The notes: generated by a model from the sequence alone, not told the origin. Shown: positions 33,730 to 45,844, counted from the stretch's first letter. The stretch: DNA of 64,000 nt from Actinostola sp. cb2023 (GCA_033675265.1 JAUJYZ010001197.1:216501-280500), one strand, 5' to 3'. A program made the numbers and translations.

Positions 33730-35170
33730 TATTTGCACATGATAATAATTTACACCGACGCAAGGCTAACCCTTCATGACTGCATCCATATTCTGGTATT
33801 ACAACTGTGTCTATTATATTTGTGCTTCCCAGATAAATTATTTTATTTACCTTTGATAATAATTTACACCGACGCAAGGCTAACCCTTCATGACTGCATC
33901 CATATTCTGGTATTACAGCTGTGCCTATTATATTTGTACTTCCCAGATAAATTATTTTATTTACCTTTGATAATAATTTACACCGACGCAAGGCTAACCC
34001 TTCATGACTGCATCCATATTCTGGTATTACAGCTGTGCCTATTATATTTGTACTTCCCAGATAAATTATTTTATTTACCTTTGGTAATAATTTACACTGA
34101 TGCAAGGCTAACCCTTCATGACTGCATCCATATTCTGGTATTACAGCTGTGCCTATTATATTTGTACTTCCCAGATAAATTTAACAAATTTACGATAGTT
34201 TGCGTGGTATGTCCTCTTATTTACCACTGTTGGCGTCATCGAATCGTCAAAATTGTTGTGGATTCACGAGGCGTAGCCGAGTGGATCCACTTAACAATTT
34301 TGACGATGAGATGGCGCCAACTGTGGTAAATAAGAGGACATACCACAAGAAACTATCGTAAATTTGTTTTTTACCACAACAGATGGAGAAAACATCTGAT
34401 AACGGCGAGAAATTTTGAAAGTAAAACTGATTCAAGCGCGCGCTAGCTCCGTGCGCGAGCGAACACGCAATGTCCGTGGTATGTACTCTTATTTACCACG
34501 GCTCTAAGCCAATCAGAGAGCGAGAAACTGACTAGTTGTGGTAAAATATTTTATTTACCTTTGGTAATAATTTACACTGATGCAAGCTGGCTAACCCTTC
34601 ATGACTGCATCCATATTCTGGTATTACAGCTGTGTCTATTATATTTGTACTTCCCAGATAAATTATTTTATTTGCCTTAGTAATAATTTACACCGACGCA
34701 AGGCTAACCCTTCATGACTGCATCCATATTCTAGTATTACAGCTGTGTCTATTATATTTGTACTTCCCAGATAAATTATTTTATTTACCTTTGGTAATAA
34801 TTTACACTGATGCAAGGCTAACCCTTCATGACTGCATCCATATTCTGGTATTACAGCTGTGTCTATTATATTTGTACTTCCCAGATAAATTATTTTATTT
34901 GCCTTAGTAATAATTTACACTGATGCAAGGCTAACCCTTCATGACTGCATCCATATTCTAGTATTACAGCCATGTCTATTATATTTGTACTTCCCAGATA
35001 TATTATTTTATTTGCCTTAGTAATAATTTACACTGATGCAAGGCTAACCCTTCATGACTGCATCCATATTCTGGTATTACAGCTGTGTCTATTATATTTG
35101 TACTTCCCAGATAAATTATTATATTTGCCTTTAGTAATAATTTACACTGATGCAAGGCTAACATCCATAT
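33730..35170. repeat. 114-bp minisatellite, about 10 copies, interrupted
   Basis: The unit contains ATAATTTACACCGACGCAAG, GCTAACCCTTCATGACTGCA, TCCATATTCTGGTATTACAG and TACTTCCCAGATAAATTATT. Units 4 and later carry TACACTGATGCAAGG. The array is interrupted at about 34183-34545. Confidence 0.93.
34183..34545. mobile_element. Fold-back insertion within the 114-bp array
   Basis: The left arm ACGATAGTTTGCGTGGTATG plus CCTCTTATTTACCAC (34192 onward) is inverted at about 34320-34365. A further related GTGGTATGTACTCTTATTTA follows near 34480. The loop holds GAGGCGTAGCCGAGTGG. The array resumes at TATTTTATTTACC, but the exact target duplication is unclear. Confidence 0.65.
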
Positions 35171-35384
35171 TCTGGTATTACATGTTGAAGGGGGTTTATT
35201 GTTATAGACTTGATATACATTCAGTTGTTTGTTTACTAGATGTCTATGATCTTGTATCAGTGTTGTTGTGAATGTGATTACTGATATTGTGTCCAAGTTT
35301 ATTCAAGACAGGAATTCATTTACTGACGTGATACCAGTTTCAAGCTGAATGAACCACTCTACCTGACGGATGATGTCATACACT

Positions 35385-35842
35385 GTATCGATGTATCATA
35401 GAATCCTGTGGATCCCTTGGGTACTTATACAAATCATAGAATCCTGTGGATCCCCTAGGTACTACGTATCATAGAATCCTGTGGATCCCCTAGGGACTAC
35501 AATGTACATGTACATAAAATGTACAATGTAGGTCTTTACCGTAGACCATTTCCAATCATACTTGATCATGACACTTTCTTATTCCACATTCCCGCAATCA
35601 GCAACATTGTTTTTATTTCCTCAGCAGTAAAGTTCTACTGTATGTACAGTGTAATGTACCCCTGCACAAACACCTCACATTATTCATGGAAGATGGCATA
35701 AAAAGTGTACCAGTACCAGAGTAAATACTGCTTTGGAGTGCACACAGTAAATACTGTTATTGAATCAAATGTGCATCAAGCTTACAGAGATCATGCAATA
35801 CTATTTAGGGGGTGTGGTTTGTCCACAGGATTCTATGATACC
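35385..35842. mobile_element. Possible MITE bounded by ATCATAGAATCCTGTGGA
   Basis: ATCATAGAATCCTGTGGATC occurs three times in tandem at 35395-35490. Its complement TCCACAGGATTCTATGAT lies at about 35822-35839. Confidence 0.45.
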
Positions 35843-36230
35843 ACAGGTGCAGTACACATATGAAGTATATTTATTGGATATAACAAAAACTTGACACCAT
35901 CCATACACAAAGCATACACAAGTTGTCCTGAGTTGTCCTTTATTTAATCAGTCAGTACACCAGTTAAACCCAGTTAATAATAGAACTTGAGCAGTCGGCA
36001 TCTTGAACACAGAGTTCCACCGATTGTAATAATAGAACTCAAGCAGCTTCCATCTTGAACATGGATGCACAAATAGGAATACTTTGAAGTCGTGTCTATC
36101 CAGACTGAACTGGTGCATATTTGTTATTGAAGTCTGTCCAATCAAAGGGAAAGCATGCCAAGACTGTTATAACTGGGTTTAACTGGTTTATTGTGAGAGA
36201 GTGGTGTAACTAGGGGTGGGAAGGAGAAAT

Positions 36231-36590
36231 CAACCATACTGGAAAAGATGGGCCGGCATTTTAAAGAGTACTGGTACTCTCACTGTACATGTGTGTGTAT
36301 ATGGTGCCTTGAATAATGCTTCGCATGTCCCATTCACACCAGGGCCTAAATGGTGTAGGTGGTTTAACTACCGTAAACAGATTGAGATGAGAGAATTATC
36401 TATAAATGCTGCACACAGAACTGTAGTTCAATTCAAAACTCGAGTTCAAATAAACATGTCTAGATCTCTACTGTAGCTACTAAATGGTGTTGTTTTAGAG
36501 TCATTTGACTTACGGAATTTACTCTGCCCTTAGACAGAACACAAATATTTGGATATTTTACAGTGCTCATCTTTTCCAGTATGGTTCCGT
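36231..36590. mobile_element. Inverted-repeat-bounded segment
   Basis: CCATACTGGAAAAGATG near 36235 and CATCTTTTCCAGTATGG near 36570 are perfect complements 320 bp apart. No coding. Confidence 0.4.
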
Positions 36591-36949
36591 GGGGAGGGGA
36601 AAGACAGGGTGGGGAGGGGTTGACATAGGGTGGGGAAGGGGTATTGGGATAGGGGGTAATATTAGTACTCTGATGGATTGAAGGTAAGTGCAAATGTGCT
36701 TATGCCATGTTTACACTTGAGTATCTTGACTTAGAAAAATATGCTGCAAAGTGTGAACATGGCATAAGGAAATTTATGCTGTTTATTTCTTGTTATTTGA
36801 CTTGTAATTTTTCTTGTGTTTTTTTCTTCTATGTTTTTATTGTGTTTATTTAATATTTTGTCTTGTGTTTTTGAGAAATAAACTGACACCAACAATATAT
36901 AATTAGTGTGATTTTAATGTATTCCATCTCTATAGGGTACACCCATCTG

Positions 36950-37340
36950 GGTTTAAAAAAAATTACCTCCCCGAGGTCCCACCAGCACCAAGTCTCACCA
37001 CCCCACCAGGACCAGATAGTCTCGCTGCCCCGACTAGAGTCATCTTATAAGGCCAGATCAGGAACTTTACCTGATACTGAAGTACTACTGTCTGAATGAT
37101 TGTCAAACTTTCACTCACTACATACTCCATAGGGGAATTCTGGCGTCACTCAAACCAGCACTTACAGGGAGGGTCAGTGCAAATATGAATTTCAGATGAT
37201 CCCACCCCACTACCCACAGATGTCCATGACAGTGATGTGCATTGTGATCAATAGGCTCGTCATTTAACTACATTCAGACAACTCATTTATAAGTTTTGAT
37301 TATCAAATCTGACTTAGGAAGACTGTAAAAGAGATTTCTG
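36950..37340 (+). repeat. Diverged inverted duplicate, arm 1 (pairs with 38880-39240)
   Basis: Shared blocks in inverted orientation include GAGGTCCCACCAGCACCAA, GATACTGAAG, AGTGCAAATATGA, GATCCCACC and GTGATCAATAGGCT. Identity is well below the level of recent duplication. Neither arm keeps one long frame throughout. Confidence 0.7.
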
Positions 37341-37413
37341 GGATAATAAAGTGCGCTAAATGTAAGGTTTTGCTGATAAGGCAACTACCACCATGCAATT
37401 TAATTAGAAAATC

Positions 37414-37570
37414 TAGCAGCCATTTTGAATTTATTACCCTAGTGGCAATTTTGAATTGATTATCTTAGCAGCCATTTTGAATTGATTATCTTAGCAACCA
37501 TTTTGAATTGATTAACCTAGCAGCCATTTTGAATTGATTATCTTAGCAGCCATTTTGAATTGATTAATAA
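37414..37570. repeat. 26-bp tandem repeat, 5-6 copies
   Basis: Unit CAGCCATTTTGAATTGATTA followed by TCTTAG. Confidence 0.9.
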
Positions 37571-37750
37571 TTAATTTATTCCTACTGAATTTGTTACATG
37601 TCCCCCCTCCCAGTCTCCCACAAAACAACTTGTGCTTGATGGGGGAGGGGTAGGTCAGCTGGTAGTTGTTCGATATGTTATTTATACCTACACTTGAGTA
37701 CTAGGGTAACAAACTAATGTTTAAAGGTTATTTTTATCTTAACCTAAGAA

Positions 37751-38795
37751 TAGTTTTTTCACCAGCAAAGAAACTTGTCGGACAAGTCAAATCAAAGTCG
37801 CAAATGAATTGTTTCTAAAACAAACAGATTTGCAGCCACAAATCTGAGGACATTTTAAGCAATATCAACATCGGCTCCAAAATTAATTTGAATACTTTGT
37901 AAAGGATGGCATGTTTCTGCATTTCAATACCACAACAATGTTGTCAATCAGCCATTATAATATTTGCACATTCTGGCACCATTGTATTGTTAACATCGTT
38001 CTTAATTTGTAATCAGTTTGATATTTCAGTTCTTGAGGTGTGGTGTTTTTCACCTTTTCACCTCTTCATCTCATACTGTTCGTCAAGTAGAATATTGATA
38101 CATTGAGGTGTGGTGTTCATACCCTTTCTATATGGGTCACCTTTTAACCTCTATGATTCATAGACTTGAATGTGCCATGCGCTTTTAATTTGTTCGTCAT
38201 AAGCCATCAAAATGATGTGCACATTTTCTGATTTGAATGTAGTTTTAGTTGATATTGCATTACTCTTCAATTTGATGTTCATTTGGTGCTCAGAATGGAA
38301 TTGTGCTTCGACAGCAAATTTGTATTAATTTGTTGAAGACCTCAGTTTCATTAAGGTTGCAGAAATATTAATATGAATCGTTAGTTGCAATCAGTTTGGC
38401 CATCATGAAAGTCCTTCAGTAGTAAACAGCTCAAAAACATGCATAGAAACTTATCACTTTATGTACAGTGTATGGAATTTCACAGTTTTTGCTGTTCTTC
38501 AAAACTTTTTGGATGTAGAGTTAGGAGCCTTGCATAAATTGGAAAGCAAATCTTGTTTTGCTCAGTTTTGATATGTACATTTATATGAGCCACTTCTAGT
38601 TCATATTGGATTTGAAAACAGAGCTTCACTGTCATTGGAATTTGAATGTTTAAACTCAAGTAAGAAGTCATTTACATTGATTGTATGACAACTATTATTA
38701 GCAGGTTCATATCCAGAGTCATTTATATTTTATGGTTAAGTAGTCGGACAGGTTTAAGGAAACTGAGGTCTTCACTTTGCTGGTGAAAAAACTTT
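37751..38795. mobile_element. Possible transposon with AGTTTTTTCACCAGCAAAG ends
   Basis: The sequence at about 37751-37769 is inverted at about 38777-38795. The interior is A/T-rich and has no transposase. It sits between the two arms of the inverted duplicate. Confidence 0.45.
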
Positions 38796-38879
38796 AATTA
38801 AATTACAATCCTATGATAGAAGCCGTTTTACCAGTTGCCAACAACACCAACCCACAATGTTATCGCAGAAAAGATTTCA

Positions 38880-39240
38880 GTTTTAGTCTTCCGCCATGTC
38901 AGTTTGATAATCACTTAGATTGGAGAAGTCTGAATGCAGCAGTACTTTAAGCCTATTGATCACACATCTCATCACTGCCACACACATCAGTGAATGATGA
39001 GGTGGGATCACCCTCTTACTCATATTTGCACTAACCCTCACCTTTTTGTCTGACTTGAATGACAACAGAGTTCCCCGATGAAGTATGCAGTGAGCAAAGG
39101 TTTGGCATCCACCCAGACAGTCTTCAGTATCAAGGCTGATCATGACCTCAAGTTTAGACTCTGACGGAAACAGCAAGATACTACCTTATGGATTTCCTGG
39201 CCTGTGGGGTGGCTTCTCTTTTGGTGCTGGTAGGACCTCG
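38880..39240 (-). repeat. Diverged inverted duplicate, arm 2, with an open minus-strand frame
   Basis: Counterpart of 36950-37340. A 97-residue minus frame (38883-39176) is open and ends MAED-stop. It has no recognised domain and arm 1 does not preserve it, so coding status is doubtful. Confidence 0.5.
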
Positions 39241-39499
39241 TGGGAGGTATGGAGTGTATTTTCGTTTTTCAATGAAGTTACAATAGATACAGGAGAGTGT
39301 CTTGAAACTCAGATGCAAATACTCTGAGCATACCAATTTAACTAAAGGGGTTAAACATATGGCTTTATAACAACCACTGCTTTACGCCATTCATCCAGAA
39401 AGCCAATTCTCTCTTACAAAACCTGGTTATGTAGGACACTCCTGTATCTAATGTTTGGCATGAATCATTTACAAATGTAGGTTATTTCCTCAATGTAAA

Positions 39500-40787
39500 T
39501 TATTCTAGTGTTCTTCTGTGGTCATCTTGTGGTTGTTGGTTTTGGTTACGTGACAGTTCTGTAGAACCTGTAAACATGAACAAAAAACTGTATTTAGTAC
39601 AAAAACCAAGATTGCTCTGAATCATTCTTACTGATAGGTTTAAACTAGATACATGTATCGTATGACTGATCAACTTACAGCATGGACATGTCATTACCAT
39701 GATGTTTTCTAGGATTTCAATGAGCCAGTGCCATGACTACACCGTGCTCTGACAGTACCATATGCCTTGGTTTTACAGTCATACGAAATCTTCTCTATAA
39801 TAATTATTGCTAACTTACATGTCTGTCACACCAAGGCTGGCCAAAGCTTGACAAGATGTTATAAAGGTAACATTTGATCTTGATACACATTATGAACTGT
39901 CAAGCTGCAATAGAGAAGTAATTTATGGTAAGTATAATGGTCTACATGATGCATCACATACAAAACATTTTCACAATACACACACAATACATATAGAGTA
40001 TTTACATAAAAATACACACCTGAATCAATGCCATTGAGAACAGTCTCTTTGTAGTACAAACCAGACAGCATGGCCAACATCCAATGGTAGATACTGGCCT
40101 CCAGCTTGTACTACGTACATGTTACACTGTAGTTGCATGGTACAAAGTCTGTAGTTCAGTTCACATACTGTCTAATAACAATAGTGAATAGACCAAGCCA
40201 CAATATGCCAAACGATTGTAAACATATATTTCAACCTACAAAAAAATGTAAGAAATACTGTTATTAACCAATAAATGCATTTTATACAATCTGCTCTGGT
40301 GATGTCTGTGTGGTTGATACCCCTACCACCCCTCCCCCTCTACACACCACCTCTCCCCCTCTACACACCACCCCTCCCCCCTCTACACACCACCCCTCCC
40401 CCCCCCCTCTACACACCACCCCTCCCCCTCTACACACCACCCCTCCCCCCTCTACACACCACCCCTCCCCCTCTACACACAACAATCCAGGGAATGATTT
40501 ACAAGCAAAAGTACAAATGTCGTACAACTACAAAACTGAATTTTGCTAACAATACGTTACATCTTCTGTAGTTTAACACTACACAAAACAACTAACGCTA
40601 TAATAACAGCTAAGTGCACATCAATTCAGTTTTGTAGACAGTCGCTGCACCGAAGCGAATCAATCAACGGCGAATAAAACACAACAAATCCAATCATTTC
40701 GAGATATTTACCTTTCTTTGACATCCTAAAGCATTCATAAAGGCTTGAATACGGTTTTTAGCTTCTTTAGAGCTTTTTTTTCGCCAT
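39500..40787 (-). CDS. Three-exon microgene, small unknown protein
   Basis: Exon 1 (40787-40712) starts ATGGCG and ends AAAG before GTAAAT. Exon 2 (40110-40020) follows a CGTAG acceptor, encodes YKLEASIYHWMLAMLSGLYY then KETVLNGIDS, and ends CAG before GTGTGT. Exon 3 (39567-39500) follows TTTACAG and encodes STELSRNQNQQPQDDHRRTL plus Glu and a stop. Phases fit: exon 2 starts in phase 0 and exon 3 completes a split Gly codon. Exon 1 has a run of eight A where seven would keep MAKKSSKEAKNRIQAF in frame with exon 2, so assembly error or a real disruption is possible. About 78 residues; helical middle, hydrophilic tail. Family not recognised; extra exons cannot be excluded. Confidence 0.55.
40315..40485. 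repeat. 22-bp C-rich minisatellite in intron 1 of the microgene
   Basis: Unit CTCTACACACCACCCCTCCC plus CC, about eight copies. Pro/Thr/His ORFs here are artefacts. Confidence 0.9.
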
Positions 40788-40859
40788 AAAAACAGCAAAA
40801 ATGGAAGCCATTTTGCTTTTGCTTTTGAACTTCGCGGCGAAAGGTGTGAAAACGTGCCA

Positions 40860-40872
40860 CATGTCACGTGAC
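40860..40872 (-). promoter_or_regulatory. GTCACGTGAC palindrome upstream of the microgene
   Basis: A perfect 10-bp palindrome about 80 bp upstream of the exon 1 ATG. The sequence matches the CLEAR/USF-type E-box bound by bHLH-ZIP factors. The same palindrome also occurs in nearby transposons, so the position is suggestive only. Confidence 0.35.
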
Positions 40873-40929
40873 TAGGGGCCTGGGAACTAGTATGAAAACG
40901 AGATCCCGCGTGATCCCGCACAAATACCG

Positions 40930-41355
40930 CGTGTTATTTATCGCTTATTTCATTCATTTTGGGGTTTGCCACAAAGGATCGAACACGAAGTACGACAAAT
41001 ATATTTAGAATTCAATAATTCAGTACATTATTATTATGGGTAAGAAATACAGACATCGTAAACACCTTGTAAAAACATCGAATAATTTAATTATTCCAAT
41101 GTTGGCTTCACTGCCATCTACACAATATCTTGCTCTCTTATCCACGTTATCATCGTCATCATCATTATCTTTATTTATTATTACAATTGTCATCATTTAC
41201 ACAGGAGAAGGAAAGATAGTATTTATATAGGTTCATCATCATCATCTTTTTCTCGCCATGCAGTGGTTTCCTGTGACAGAAGAAATATCGTCAGAATGTA
41301 CTAAATTATTCAATGTCCCTCTTCGGATTACTTACTTTCAAAATTACTGTTCACT
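40930..41355. other. Unannotated
   Basis: AT-rich with a TCATCATC microsatellite near 41155 and 41232. No gene seen. Confidence 0.3.
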
Positions 41356-44300
41356 TTCTGGGTGAGTTGGTGATTGGGTGGGTGTGAGTGGGTTGGTGAG
41401 TGGGTGGTGTCCAGGTGAGTTAGTGAGAGGGTGGGTGTGTAAATGGATTGGCGAGAGGGTGGGTATATGAGGGATTCGCGAGGTGGTCTGGGTGAGTGGG
41501 TGAGTAGGTGCACGTGGTGTCCGGGTGAGTTAGTGAGAGGGTAGGTGTGTGAATGGATTGGCGAGAGGGTGGGTGTATGAGAGATTCGCGAGGTGGTCCG
41601 GGTGAGTCAGTGAGAGGCTGGGTGTGTGAATGGATTGGCGAGAGGGTGGGTGTATGAGGGATTCGCGAGGTGGTCCGGGTGAGTCAGTGAGAGGGTAGGT
41701 GTGTGAATGGATTGGCGAGAGGGTGGGTGTATGAGGGATTCGCGAGGTGGTCCGGGTGAGTCAGTGAGAGGGTAGGTGTGTGAATGGACTGGCGAGAGTG
41801 TGGGTGTATGAGGGATTCGCGAGGTGGTCTGGGTGAGTTGGTGAGTGGGTGGTGTCCGGGTGAGTTTGTGAGAGGGTGGGTGTGTGAATGGATTGGCGAG
41901 AGGGTGGGTGTATGAGGGATTCGCGAGGTGGTCCGGGTGAGTCAGTGAGAGGGTGGGTGTGTGAATGGATTGGCGAGAGGGTGGGTGTATGAGGGATTCG
42001 CGAGGTGGTCTGGGTGAGTGGGTGGTGTCCGGGTGAGTTAGTGAGAGGGTGGGTGTGTGAATGGATTGGCGAGAGGGTGGGTGTATGAGGGATTCGCGAG
42101 GTGGTGTGGGTGAGTGGGTGGTGTCCAGGTGAGTTAGTGAGAGGGTGGGTGTGTGAATGGATTGGCGAGAGGGTGGGTGTATGAGGGATTCGCGAGGTGG
42201 TCTGGGTGAGTTGGTGAGTGGGTGGTGTCCGGGTGAGTTAGTGAGAGGGTGGGTGTGTGAATGGATTGGCGAGAGGGTGGGTATATGAGGGATTCGCGAG
42301 GTGGTCTGGGTGAGTGGGTGGTGTCCAGGTGAGTTAGTGAGAGGGTGGGTGTGTGAATGGATTGCCGAGAGGGTGGGTGTATGAGGGATTCGCGAGGTGG
42401 TCTGGGTGAGTTGGTGAGTGGATGGTGTCTCGGCAAGTTGGTGAGTGGGTGGTGTCTGGGTGAGTGGGTGGGTGTGAGTGGGTTGGTGTATGGGTGGTGT
42501 CTGGGTGAGTGGGTGGGTGTGAGTGGGTTGGTGTATGGGTGGTGTCTGGGAGAGTGGATGAGTGGGTGGTGTTCGGGTGAGTTAGCGAGAGGGTGGGTGA
42601 GTGAATGGATTGGCGAGGTGGTCTGGATGAGTTCGTGAGTGGGTGGTGTCTCGTCAAGTTGGTGAGTGGATGGTGTATCGGCAAGTTGGTGAGTGGTTGG
42701 TTTCTGGGTGAGTTGGTGAGTGGGTGGTGTCTGGGTGAGTGGGTGGGTGTGAGTGGGTTGGTGTGTGGGTGGAGTATGGGAGAGTTGGTGGTGTCTGGGT
42801 GAATGGGTGGGTGTGAGTGGGTTGGTGTATGGGTGGTGTCTGGGAGAGTGGGTGAGTGGGTGGTGTTCGGGTGAGTTAGTGAGAGGGTGGGTGTGTGAAT
42901 GGATTGGCGAGGTGGTCTGGATGAGTTCGTGAGTGGGTGGTGTCTCGGCAAGTTGGTGAGTGGGTGGTGTCTGGGTGAGTGGGTGGGTGTGAGTGGGTTG
43001 GTGTATGGGTTGAGTATGGGAGAGTTGGTGGTGTCTGGCCAAGTTCGTGAGTGGGTGGTGTCTGGGCAAGTTGGTGAGTGGATGGTGTCTGTGTGAGTTG
43101 GTGAAAGGGTGGCTGTGTGAATAAATTGGTGAGAAGGTGGTGTCCGGGTGAGTTAGTGAGAGGGTGGGTGTGCGAGTGGATTGGCGAGAGGTTGGTGTCT
43201 GGGTGAGTGGGTGGTATCTGGGTGAGAGGGTGTGTGTGAGTGGATTGGTGCGAGGGTGGTGCATGGGTGAGTTTGGGAGAGGGTGGGTGTGTGCGTAGAT
43301 TCGATACGGTGGTGTCTGGCAGAGTTGGTGAGTGGGTAGTGTCTGGGAGAGTTGGTGAGTGGGTAGTGTCTGGGCAAGTTAGTGAGAGGGTGGGTGTGTG
43401 AGTGGATTGGCGGGAGGGTGGTGTCTGGGTGAGTGGGTGGTGTCTGGGAGAGTTGGTGAGTGGGTGGTGTCTGGGCAAGCTGATGAGAGTGTGAGTGGAT
43501 GGTGAGAGGGTGGGTTTGGGAGAGGGTAGTGTCTGGGCAAGTTGGTGAGTGGGTAGTGTCTGGACGAGTTAGTGAGAGGGTGGTGCATGGGTGGCTTTGG
43601 GAGAGGGTAGTGTCTGGGCAAGTTGGTGAGTGGGTAGTGTCTGGGCAAGTTGGCGAGTGGGTAGTGTCTGGGCAAGTTGGTGAGTGGGTAGTGTCTGGGC
43701 AAGATGGTGAGTGGGTAGTGTATGGGCAAGTTGGTGAGTGGGTAGTGTCTGGCCAAGTTGGTGAGTGGGTAGTGTCTGGACGAGTTAGTGAGTGGGTGGT
43801 GTCTGGGTAAGTTGCTGAGTGGGTGGTGACTGGGCAAGTTGGTTAGTGGGTAGTGTATGGACGAGTTAGTGAGTGGGTAGTGTCTGGGCAAGTTGCTGAG
43901 TGGGTGGTGACTGGGCAAGTTGGTGAATGGGTAGTGTCTGGGCAAGTTGGTGAGTGGGTAGTGTCTGGACGAGTTAGTGAGTGGGTGGTGTCTGGGCAAG
44001 TTAGTGAGAGGGTGGGTGTGTGAGTGGATTGGCGGGAGGGTGGTGTCTGGGTGAGTGGGTGGTGTCTGGGAGAGTTGGTGAGTGGGTGGTGTCTGGGCAA
44101 GTTGATGAGAGTGTGAGTGGATGGTGAGAGGGTGGGTTTGGGAGAGGGTAGTGTCTGGGCAAGTTGGTGAGTGGGTAGTGTCTGGACGAGTTAGTGAGAT
44201 GGTGGTGCATGGGTGGCTTTGGGAGAGGGTAGTGTCTGGGCAAGTTGGTGAGTGGGTAGTGTCTGGGCAAGTTGGCGAGTGGGTAGTGTCTGGGCAAGTT

Positions 44301-44820
44301 GGTGAGTGGGTAGTGTCTGGGCAAGATGGTGAGTGGGTAGTGTATGGGCAAGTTGGTGAGTGGGTAGTGTCTGGCCAAGTTGGTGAGTGGGTAGTGTCTG
44401 GACGAGTTAGTGAGTGGGTGGTGTCTGGGTAAGTTGCTGAGTGGGTGGTGACTGGGCAAGTTGGTTAGTGGGTAGTGTATGGACGAGTTAGTGAGTGGGT
44501 AGTGTCTGGGCAAGTTGCTGAGTGGGTGGTGACTGGGCAAGTTGGTGAATGGGTAGTGTCTGGGCAAGTTGGTGAGTGGGTAGTGTCTGGACGAGTTAGT
44601 GAGTGGGTGGTGTCTGGGCAAGTTGCTGAGTGGGTGGTGACTGGGCGAGCTGGTGAGTGGGTAGTGTCTGTGCAAGTTAGTGAGTGGGTGGAGACTAGGA
44701 GAGTGGGTGAGTGGGTGAGTGGGTGGTGTCAGGGAGGGTTGGTGGCGTCTCAGTGAGTTGGTGAGAGTGTGGGTGTGTGAGTAGGTTAGTGAGTGGGTGG
44801 TGTCTGGAAGAGTTGGTGGT
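41356..44820. repeat. G-rich minisatellite complex with higher-order structure
   Basis: 41400-42400 has units of about 105-120 bp (GGTGGGTGTGTGAATGGATT, GGCGAGAGGGTGGGTGTATG, AGGGATTCGCGAGGTGGT). 42400-44820 is dominated by a 27-bp unit (GTGTCTGGGCAAGTTGGTGA plus GTGGGTA). A block of about 622 bp from 43379 is repeated from 44001. Long Pro/His/Thr or Val/Gly/Trp ORFs are repeat artefacts. Confidence 0.93.
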
Positions 44821-44859
44821 GGTGGTGGTGGTAATACGTTATTTAATTAAACATGCTAG

Positions 44860-44908
44860 CCCCAACAACATGAAGCTGATTTCAATGAGGGGCGTGTTAA
44901 CATACAAA
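44860..44908 (+). CDS. Candidate 49-nt internal exon
   Basis: Bounded by TGCTAG and GTAAGT. One frame reads PQQHEADFNEGRVNIQ, another gives NNMKLISMRGVLTYK. The donor GTAAGTGGGTGG grades directly into minisatellite sequence. No partner exon fits in phase within the window, so it is a weak call. Confidence 0.25.
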
Positions 44909-44934
44909 GTAAGTGGGTGGTGTCTGGGAGATTG

Positions 44935-45490
44935 GTTCTTTTATGACTATAAATCAAAGTGATTGTCTTTTTGTACACATAAATCTGTTAAAATGTATGA
45001 CTGGCTGCATTTCCATGGAATAATATTTGTATATAGAAAATAGATTGTAAATAACGACTTGTTGAAATATACACAATATGTTATTTCATTGTATTGTAAG
45101 TTACAATGTTCATAACACAAACCATTACGATTGAGTTATTGTGACATATTTGTATAAGAAGCACCTCGCCTATTAGGCGCGCGCACCCTCGAACCAAAAA
45201 CCGTGATTCAATTTAGCAGAAAACGACAAAAAACGTTCATAAGCCCTCGCTATTCTCCTCAAACCCCTCCTTGGACTCACCAGAATTTGCATAACTGCAG
45301 TTGCTGTCAATCATATTTCTCTGGTGCAGCGCTAATCAGGGGAGGAACCTGTGTTATAAAAAAATACCTACAACATCAATCAACTGCAAAGTGAGTATAA
45401 TATATTTATGGACAGACCACACCCACTGCCGCATTGGTGAAATTCTTCGACCAGTTTAGAACAGCGAAGGAGAGGATGGGAGAAGATGGG
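44935..45490. repeat. Segmental duplication, copy 1 (pairs with 47105-48742)
   Basis: Shared blocks include CTTTTATGACTATAAATCAA, ATTACGATTGAGTTATTGT, CACCCTCGAACCAAA, GGGGAGGAACCTGTGTTATA and GCATTGGTGAAATTCTTCGA. In copy 2 a transposon sits between GATTCAGG and the continuation. Here the equivalent position has a single TTA, the empty site. Confidence 0.88.
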
Positions 45491-45554
45491 AGGTTAGAAA
45501 TGTCATGCAGTTTACAATTTTGTAAGCAGTTTCCATTTGCAGTGAGATCGCAAT
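45413..45554 (+). CDS. Candidate terminal exon, conserved in the duplicate
   Basis: After a GGACAG acceptor the frame reads TTPTAALVKFFDQFRTAKER then MGEDGRLEMS and reaches a stop near 45554. The copy at about 48658 keeps TTPTPALVKFFDQFSTVKKR in frame but has lost the AG (CTG in place of CAG). The opposite strand is also open (45406-45678 minus), so the coding strand is uncertain. No family recognised. Confidence 0.3.
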
Positions 45555-45754
45555 AAACCAAGCGGATAGAATTTTTATCGAAAGTTACATAGTTTTGTGC
45601 GACGTACACGCTGTCAAGAATTGTAAACAAGCAGTTTGTAAAAATCTGGATCGACTCGTGGTCAGTCAGCCCCTCCATACAGATCTACATTGGAGTTTGC
45701 ATTGCAGAATGCGCTAGATTCCGCAGTTCACTTCATGAAAGCTACACAGACTGA

Positions 45755-45844
45755 TAGACTGATTCCATAAGTCGCTGTTTTCGCTCTTTTACCCTGGAGG
45801 TCGAATCGACAAAGAGCGAATAGACCGACTTATGGAATCAGTCT
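45755..45844. mobile_element. 90-bp fold-back MITE with about 11-bp target duplication
   Basis: AGACTGATTCCATAAGTCG at the left is inverted at the right (to 45844), with an inner GCTCTTT/AAAGAGC stem. ACACAGACTGA flanks both sides (45744-45754, 45845-45855). A duplication of this length fits Mutator-like elements. Confidence 0.7.

Noticed and set aside
34255..34285. tRNA A-box (GTAGCCGAGTGG) in a fold-back loop
   Set aside because: No B box at the right distance; the GAGGCGTAGCCGAG word is likely part of the fold-back element itself.
41328..44675. Thr/His/Pro-rich and Val/Gly/Trp-rich ORFs
   Set aside because: Minisatellite translation; ORFs overlap on both strands.
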